Assembly: GCF_000003605.2 (NCBI RefSeq)
Contig: NW_003134366.1
Coordinates: 69,132 to 95,320 of the forward strand
Direction: 5' to 3'
Source: Saccoglossus kowalevskii
Taxonomy: Eukaryota > Hemichordata > Enteropneusta > Harrimaniidae
DNA length: 26,189 nucleotides
Each line of letters begins with the position of its first letter. The first letter of the stretch is position 1. The notes below the pieces were generated by a model, which saw nothing but the letters and a program-made list of their open reading frames with translations, was not told the DNA's origin and did no database searches. This document shows, piece after piece, positions 19,313 to 26,189 of the stretch. The position numbers and the translations under genes are program-made.

Positions 19313-19320
19313 TATATAAG
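19313..19320 (+). promoter_or_regulatory. TATA-like box upstream of the sulfotransferase start
   Basis: TATATAAG lies 25 bases before the ATG at 19345. If used, transcription would begin almost at the ATG, leaving a very short leader. This makes it uncertain, or suggests that start sites lie elsewhere. Confidence 0.25.
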
Positions 19321-19344
19321 TACAGGCTGTCGTCATTACTCTTC

Positions 19345-22300
19345 ATGTGGACAACGATGGTGGTAAGGCGATATATGCTGGTGGTACCTCTATTCTCGTT
19401 GTTGGCATTAACGGCGATATATTACAGGTATTGTATATTTATGCGTAATAGTTATATACCATGCCCCTACATTCTGTGTAACCAGATGTCAACTGGGCCG
19501 GCACATGTAGTGTTGCAAGCATTTTACGTTGAACTCTTCAACAAGAATCCACATATTGGTTATTTTTTTCAACTGATTCATCAGATAAGCCATTAAGAAA
19601 CTTAAGTAATACTAACAAAGTCATGGAAAGAATAAATGAGCAGTATCCTACATCAAACAAGTTTAAACTACTCCGTTCATGCAAACGGCCGGGGTTATTG
19701 GACACTATGACGCCGTTTATGCACGAGCAGTCTCAACTATTATTTATCGGCTGATATGTATATAGTTGTATTAAACATCGATGATTGTTGCATAGAAAAC
19801 TTGAATGTGGTTTCTCTCATTTACAGTTTTATATTGGGTCAAACACAATGTGACTGAGAGTTGGTTGTTTGTTTCTAATTAAGAATTCCGTATGTATACT
19901 GAATTTTGTTGAGAAAATAGTTGACGCAATGCAATGTCAGTAACTCATTTAAGTGGTGTCATTACTTAGGTGTATATTGCCTTTTAAAGTAAATTACTTT
20001 GTTGATTACTTTATATATTGTGACCACAAAAATGCAGTGTTTTTAATACTTAAAATGAAAGCAAAAGCTAAAAAGTTATTTTCAGTCTGACACATTGTTG
20101 GTTTAAATTAGCAGTAAATTATTTTAATTTAGTTTGTTGTGACAAAGGACACGACCTCTGTTCTTACTAAATACATACTGGATAAAATGATAAATAAACA
20201 TGTGAAAACAAGGTGAGCCATATGTTTGCTTATCATAAAATATATAAAGCTTTTGAAAGTAGTCTGCAAAATTCATTGGTTTTGACGTGTGCATCTAACG
20301 TACACATTACATTAATTACATCCTAGTACAGAACATGCAAAAACATACTTTGACGTAGAACATGTCTGCCACGTTTTTAGGCCCTATAGTTATATAACAC
20401 ACATAAATGAACTCACACTGTGACCCATTAAACATTGTCTCGTGAATTGCTTATTTGTTATGGTACTGGCTATTGTCCTTGTATGTATATTACATAGTTC
20501 AGATCTGCGGATTTGAAGTTCTTAGCTATTCCCTCTTGTGGCTCTATTATGTTACCTTGCCATTTTGACCCTGAAAACACCTTTGCCAAGTCTACCACAG
20601 TTATCTAAGAAACATAAATAATCTCCCACTGTAACTTTGACTCCTAATGTGTCATGGTATTGTGAACCGCTCGAGAAACATGCAAACCAAATTTCTTAGT
20701 ACTTGCTGTAACTAGTTTCGTATTTACAATACGAACACAAATACACGCATACTCGTGCACACAAATGCAAGTTTAACATAGTGATCACATACCACTGACA
20801 ACATATCAAGTTAACTTATATATAGGGTAGCTATTTAATTGGAGTTTAATTCAACTTCAACAGTGTCCGTGGTTATAGGTAGAACATGAAAAATGAAGAT
20901 TTCTACTAATGTGTACGGTAATTTACGCGTAACTGAAAATTCGGCCATTCATGTGTCTGGGAATAATATCTACTTGCAACCAATCAAACGCATTTTGCAG
21001 TTCATGTTTCAATTGACATGTTCACTCTTTTAAGTGATATGTAAACTGTAATATATGCAACAGAAGTCAATACATTGCTTCACGAATCTGTCTATTTAAT
21101 ATCAATAGGCTATTCAGTTGCAATAAACTTAAGCGCCTATATTTGTGTAAAGAATGTTAGAATATACATATTACAAAATTTACAAGATTTGATATTATAG
21201 CGTTATCTTGAGGTAACTTTTGATTTTGCGTTGAAAGAGAAGTTGTCGAAATATTACATTATTTCCCCCCGAATCTAACGCCTCCAACAAAAAGATATCA
21301 CAATCCCGTTGTAATTCTTCCAAACAATGCCCGTAAAGACGATTTTTAAGAAATTTAATTTTATTATAGTTGGAAATATATAATACAATACGAGCGCAAT
21401 ACAATGACTGTTTGTTTTTAATTTTCTAACGTTCGAGGATTTTGTGGATTACGAGGTGTAAATCCCTTTATGTTTCCGAGGTTTTGGGCAGATCCACTTT
21501 ACTGATGCTACCAGCGATTAAAAAGGACGCAATCCTGACAGCTTCACATTGTCACCGAGTTTGCAAAATATATCCGTATTTAGACCGTATATTGCATTTC
21601 GGTATGCAAAGTTGATCTAAATTCGGATGACATTGTAGTGGAGGGAAGCGTCAGGGTTATTTATTCCTTTCATGTGACTAGATATATGAGAGATGACAAA
21701 TAATGTTACTACGGACTACACAATTGTTCGAAATTGACTCCAAGTATGCCATCATCTTCTCAAGAAGAAGAAAATATTCATCCTCATATTATCAATATTT
21801 TTTTCATTAAAATCCGAAGAATTAAAAAAATCTGAGACCAACGCCGTTTGTTTTTAATTCGTCATATTTTACTCCTCATTTGTTGATTTTGAGTTATTTT
21901 TCATCTAAAACATTAATTATGTACAATAACATAATTAATCCTGGAATAATTGTACAGAGTGCACGGCCTAAAGACCCTGGCAAAGATGTATGAACATAGC
22001 CACCACAAATTACGGTGGTCGAGGTGGTGCCAACAAAATAAAATGAGGTTTTGGTTGAAATACAATATTTGTATTTCATTTTAACTGAGAATAGTATTTA
22101 TTTAACTATATATAATTTCTTTTTTTATTAGATGGGAAACTAGTATGGTTTATGTTCAGAGAATGCTAAATCAAGATAATACAGCAAAAGAATACAGCAG
22201 ATGTGAGCCAAAAGTTAATTTTATATTTGTTAAGACAGCAAAGACAGGTGGCAGCACTGTTGCAAGCATTCTCTACAGATATGGATTTCAGCACAATCTG

Positions 22301-23107
22301 ACTGCTGCGCTCCCTGATCCTCCATCTGATGTATTTCTCCGAATTCGAGATTCAGAAGTCTTAGCTACTAATTATAACTGTACGAAGCCATTTCCCGGAT
22401 ATAATTACATTTCGAACCACATTGGAAACTATAACTACAGCGTATTAAATAATTTTATTCCAAATGCCAAGTTCATCACCATTGTTCGTTCCCCATATCG
22501 TCAGTTTGAATCATATTTCTATTACTTCAAACTACACGTCCGCCATGGTCTCCAAAACAGCAGCAATCCATTCGAAACATTTCTTACAGATGAAAGTTAC
22601 AAAAATAAAGCGAAACGTGCAGTGAGGTATCGACAACTACACTGGTTAGGATACCACGTTGAAAATAATGGCAATTACACCAATTTCAAAAGTACACTAA
22701 AAGAACTAGATAAACAATTCGCCCTCGTGATGATTACAGAATACATGGACGAATCATTGGTTCTCTTGAAAAAGATGATGTGCTGGACAATAGATGATGT
22801 AATGTACTATTCACAAAAAGTAGCTGCTAGAAAGAAACTGAACATAACGAAAGATATGGAAAATGTACTCGCCGCGGGAATGGTAGAAGACATACGAATG
22901 TATAATTATTTCAATCGAACACTTTGGGATAAAATTGACAAATATGATGGAAACTTCACTGAAGATTTGCGGTTATATCGTGCTGCCAAATCTGCAGTAT
23001 GTCGAGACAAGGAAGACACCGAGTTTTGTACAAATATCCGCAGGGGTCCTGCGATGTACAAGAAACAAATTGCAAAAATTCAATTTAACAGGTTCTGTCA
23101 AAATTAA
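19345..23107 (+). CDS. Galactose-3-O-sulfotransferase-like Golgi enzyme, 352 aa, exons 19345-19427 and 22132-23107
   Basis: Enzymes of this family move sulfate from PAPS to the 3-hydroxyl of galactose on glycolipids or glycoproteins in the Golgi lumen. Exon 1 (83 bp) starts at the first ATG after an in-frame TGA at 19294. It encodes a type II signal anchor: basic VVRRY, then MLVVPLFSLLALTAIYY. It ends AG before GTATTG. Exon 2 begins after TTTTTTATTAG, completes that Arg codon and opens WETSMVYVQRM. The 5'-phosphosulfate loop is FVKTAKTGGSTVASIL (residues about 61-76), the family's FLKTHKT.SST motif with His replaced by Ala. The 3'-phosphate region is FITIVRSPYRQFESYFYYF (142-160), with Arg147 and Ser148. 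His124 in YISNHIG may be the conserved His of this family. Many N-glycosylation sequons occur, as in luminal enzymes. The length is shorter than vertebrate family members of about 400-490 residues, mainly in the stem. AATAAA follows at 23167. Substrate cannot be told from sequence. Confidence 0.88.
19428..22131 (+). other. Intron of the sulfotransferase gene (2.7 kb)
   Basis: The intron runs from GTATTG to TTATTAG. It is AT-rich with no gene recognised on either strand; short frames (for example 21195-21404 and 21894-22079, minus) lack motifs. A 9-bp perfect inverted repeat TTAATTATG/CATAATTAA lies at 21913-21938. Confidence 0.7.
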
Positions 23108-23166
23108 AAAACAAAAACAAACTTGTACTATATTTTTAAGTGTCAAACTTAAAACTTGGCGCAAAT

Positions 23167-23172
23167 AATAAA
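23167..23172 (+). terminator. Poly(A) signal AATAAA of the sulfotransferase gene
   Basis: It lies 60 bases downstream of the TAA at 23105-23107, the expected place for a short 3' UTR. Confidence 0.6.
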
Positions 23173-24549
23173 ACTATACTAAACGAAAACTATATCTATA
23201 ACGTGGTTGGGAGTAACAAATGTGCCTATTTAGTCAAGTGGATTTAGGGTTTGACGTGGAATAAAACAGTACATTAGCGAATTGTGTTTCAAACGTTGGC
23301 TAAGGTCATTGAGAATGACCAAAAAAAACCCCAAGACCTAAACCGTTGGGCATTTTTTTTAGAGCATGTTGAAGATTTTTTGTTTTTTAACACTGATTTT
23401 ACATACCGCAGATATCCAACCATGTAATAACCTCTAATTGCCATTGACATGTATCACAGTATAGCCAACAATATTTTAAAAACAATGAATGAAATATAAA
23501 TCTGCATCTGCAACAGATCACTGCAACACGCATGACGACGTCATATACATGGTGACGTCATTGCTGACGTCAGAAGTCCGTCGACCATGTGAAGCCGATG
23601 TCATTTGAAAGCAATTAGTCCAGTTAATCCCATTTGATATTTAGGTCAACCCGGACAAAATTGCAACAGAAAGTTTCTTTGCAGATTTAGCATCAATAGA
23701 CATCTATAAACAACATATCAAAGGTCTACCAAAATCGGACAAAGGGAAAGTTGAATTTTTCAGGCATTGATATTGCCCATATAATTGATGCATTAAGACG
23801 TACATATACAAATGCATATGGGATAATAATGGTCAATATATCCACATATTTATCACACTTACCACACTTATCATATTTAGTCAGCTAAACATTTTTTTCC
23901 ACATGGTGAAGCGACTAGCGCCCTCTATATACATGTACAGCGCCACCAAGTGGTGATGTTTTCAGAAATACACAGGGTCTGGTATTAGTCTTGTTTCATT
24001 GGCATTTTATCAGTATAAATTCCACACAATATAGAAAACTCTGCGATTATTGTTCATATATCATTTTCATTATTAAAAAAAACAAAATTTCAGGAATATT
24101 TGGGGCATATTTAGATCCATAATTCGCCAAATCAACATGATACTTTGCTGCAGTCGGTCTCCATAACTCTCACCGCCTACGAATTATAAATAGATCGTGT
24201 TTATCAAAGTATATGTGATTGTATGATACAATGGTGATACAATCGTGATATATATATGAAGGACACTTCACAGTTACATGTATGTAGAATGTGGCAATGA
24301 TCACATAATGAAGGGGGTTCATATCAAGGTTTGGTGTGGTAATATCAAAAGAGTGATTGTCAAGACTTGTGAGGTATCGAATATATCAATAAATATGTCA
24401 AAGTATGTGGTAGAATGAGACAGTTACAAACTTACCATGATCAGACTTGTGTTTTGTCATACCTCCATTCTGTTTGGGATTGGTATGAAAATAGGTTGGT
24501 TGGTTGGCCAATCATCAAATCAAGATAGTATAATTCTAAGTTTATAATA
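23173..24549. other. Intergenic stretch downstream of the sulfotransferase
   Basis: No coding frame is recognised. It holds a CRE-like cluster (23536-23572), a GCGCCCTCT patch at about 23921 and a small inverted repeat GATTGTAT/ATACAATC at about 24218-24245. Confidence 0.45.
23536..23572. promoter_or_regulatory. Cluster of three CRE-type sites
   Basis: Two perfect TGACGTCA palindromes lie at 23553-23560 and 23565-23572, 12 bases apart start to start. A one-mismatch copy (CGACGTCA) lies at 23536-23543. TGACGTCA is the binding site of CREB/ATF bZIP factors. The cluster is about 450 bases past the sulfotransferase stop, so it could be an enhancer. Function is not shown. Confidence 0.45.
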
Positions 24550-26189
24550 TTATAGTTGATCATTATCATCATCAAGATCCAGATTGGGTGACTTTCTACA
24601 GCTTACACCTGTATATTCATCACACATGGGGGAGCATTCTAGTCCATGTTTTCTACATGTGCAACGTGTCGTTCGACAATCTGCTTTACATTTACATCTG
24701 ATAACTTTTAGTAACTTGTCAGGTGCAGGAGGCTTATCAGTTTGGATATCAAGCAATTTTCCCTTCTTCACTTTCCAGCCCCATTCTTCTGGATTAACAT
24801 GAGTTTGCCCTTTCCACATCAGAACCTGGTGGTATACCCGTTGACTATGGTAACCTACAGCTGCAGATGTTGGTGGAATATTCTCAGGCCTTACACATGT
24901 AACGCTTGTAGCAACTTCTTGAAAGAATTGTCCGATTCTGAGTGAATTCAATGTTTTATCGGACTTGCCACCATATAATATCGTCTTTTGAAGCATCATC
25001 TTGTTCAAACCCTGAAGCAAGACATTGAAACTGTTTGTTGGTTTGGAATTTCTTCAAGGACAGACTCTTACCTCAGCCATATATCCTGGATGTGGTGTCA
25101 CAGCCCAAGAAAGCATGTATAAATAATAGGTTTTTGCAAACAAGTGGTCATAGTTTGTCTTTGGTATGTTTTATGTCTCACACTTTGACTTCGTGTTTTT
25201 GTATTTCGCCGTGCCTCTGGTTTTAAATACAGTTTTGTAGATCAACAACAAGTCCGTGTCCTCACCTACAACTACCGTTGGTGCATTGACAGTATAGTCT
25301 ACAGCTGCCATCACTATATGGACATCTCCATCTTCTTCAGCATGTCGAACATCATTCCCTTCTCTTTCAGTTCAGTTTCCAGGATATTAATGAACCGTCG
25401 TTTATTTGCTGCATTTGCAAGCAACAGTTGTTTCTTCATATTCATAACCACGCAGAGTCAAAGATAACACTGTAGACATTTTCCCTATTGAAAGCCTAAG
25501 ATGAGTTGTGTCTTTTGTTGATGGTATATCTGGATAACCATCAAAAACAACTGTGGATGCCCTTATATGTTAGTCCTCGCGGCCATTGAATTCTTCGATA
25601 ACATACTTAACCTCAATGGACATGTCATTAATAATGGGACCAACACATATCAAGACTGCTTCGGGTAAAGCTAACTTGTTTGCTTCATGCATCAGTCCAT
25701 CAGAGGCAAGCCATATGTTTTGACACTCCTCATCAACACATGTTCAATTGCAAGATCAGTCAATATACCTGCCCAGTACCTGGCTGTCCGCCTAACCACA
25801 TGGTATCCATTCAGGAATGATCGAAATACATCAGCATTACTTTCTGGTAGTTTTGACATAATCTGAAAATATATGTACACTGACTTTGCATAAAGATTGT
25901 GGCCAGATGCAGCATAGTATGGAATCATGTCTGAAAGAGCTTTTAGATGGAGAGACCAGTTACCATTTTTTTCAGCTTTAATGAACTGCAGAGTATTTCA
26001 ATCATCTCTATGTACTGTAACCATAACTTGGATGTTCGAAGGGAAGCGAGTGTTTCCTTGAATTGGTTGATTTTTTCCTGTATTTGAGTGAGTACTTCTT
26101 CCGTACTGTCTCGTGTGCAAGCAGCCTCTCTAGGATGGTCCCTGCTTCTTTCAACTCATTTGTTGTATCTTCTGTTTGTGACTGATTTG
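24550..26189 (-). pseudogene. Second copy of the multi-copy uncharacterised family, with Cys-rich tail; runs past the window end
   Basis: From the window edge inward on the minus strand the pieces are as follows. LRTSKLWLQYIEMIEIL is followed by a frameshift and then FIKAEKNGNWSLHLKALSDM. YYAASGHNLYAKSVYIYFQI, YHVVRRTARYWAGI and LAIEHVLMRSVKTYGLP lie at 25692-25928. Next come LPEAVLICVGPIINDMSIEV, VVFDGYPDIPSTKDTTHLRL (25500-25570) and TVVVGEDTDLLLIYKT (near 25240). The last 156-codon open frame (24550-25020) has ENIPPTSAAVGYHSQRVYHQ, PEEWGWKVKKG, DKPPAPDKLL and a tail CKCKADCRTTRCTCRKHGL with further cysteines, like tesmin/CXC-type metal-binding repeats. The VVGEDTDLL box resembles an acidic motif of PIN/FEN1-like nucleases. 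In-frame stops (after FNGRED and KSKCET) and frameshifts argue for a pseudogene, although undetected introns could explain some breaks. The 24550 frame itself is intact. Family knowledge is from memory; function is unknown. Confidence 0.75.

Noticed and set aside
19140-19346. 68-codon minus frame antisense to sulfotransferase exon 1
   Set aside because: The 27-base distance to the next minus frame is too short for an intron, and it overlaps the better-supported exon.
22935-23168. Overlapping frames on both strands at the end of the sulfotransferase
   Set aside because: They are shadows of the real coding exon.
23915-23935. GCGCCCTCT patch (similar ones near 12340 and 4497) considered as CTCF sites
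   Set aside because: Only the core matches; three scattered partial matches are too weak to call.
1-26189. tRNA, rRNA or other structured RNA genes
   Set aside because: A scan by eye for T-loop-type GTTCGANNC boxes with pairing arms found none.

Overview
This window looks like nuclear DNA from an animal, most likely a marine invertebrate and possibly an invertebrate deuterostome; the exact taxon cannot be fixed. The reasons are the AT-rich, gene-sparse sequence, GT-AG introns with conserved donors, AATAAA poly(A) signals, a metazoan Golgi sulfotransferase, decayed transposons and a 180-base assembly gap. There is no sign of operons, ribosome binding sites, CRISPR arrays, tRNA or rRNA.

Left part (1-5955): the window opens in what may be the last exon of a cysteine-rich protein (3-131), followed by a possible exon of unknown function (631-857). 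From about 855 to 4560, on the minus strand, lies a broken Ty3/Gypsy retrotransposon in the order LTR-like sequence, gag zinc knuckle, protease, reverse transcriptase, RNase H. A 1.1-kb element with 15-bp terminal inverted repeats (1555-2654) sits inside it. Beyond are a 45-bp tandem repeat (5129-5241) and a GC-richer block of unknown nature.

Middle part (5955-15400): two arms of about 600 bp (5955-6555 and 7905-8508) form a divergent inverted duplication. The right arm carries exon 1 of a three-exon gene that I assembled by hand (8227-8304, 8578-8602, 9776-10077). It encodes a 134-residue protein with a signal peptide and no family I recognise. The left arm holds a broken copy of its exon 1. 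Downstream are a perfect 20-bp-arm hairpin in the probable 3' UTR, a possible small terminal exon (10884-11145), a CpG-rich palindromic cluster, a 325-bp MITE-like element and the assembly gap.

Right part (15400-26189): a two-exon galactose-3-O-sulfotransferase-like gene (19345-19427 joined to 22132-23107, 352 aa) is the best-supported gene. Its short first exon supplies the Golgi signal anchor, which the long downstream frame lacks when read alone. On both sides, on the opposite strand, lie decayed copies (about 15410-18300, and 24550 to the window end) of a multi-copy animal protein family. I know this family only as uncharacterised: a long unknown region, an acidic PIN/FEN1-like segment and, in the second copy, a cysteine-rich tail. 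A cluster of CRE-type TGACGTCA palindromes lies downstream of the sulfotransferase.

The genes do not form an obvious pathway. The main themes are two small host genes, gene duplication with decay, and nested or flanking repeats.
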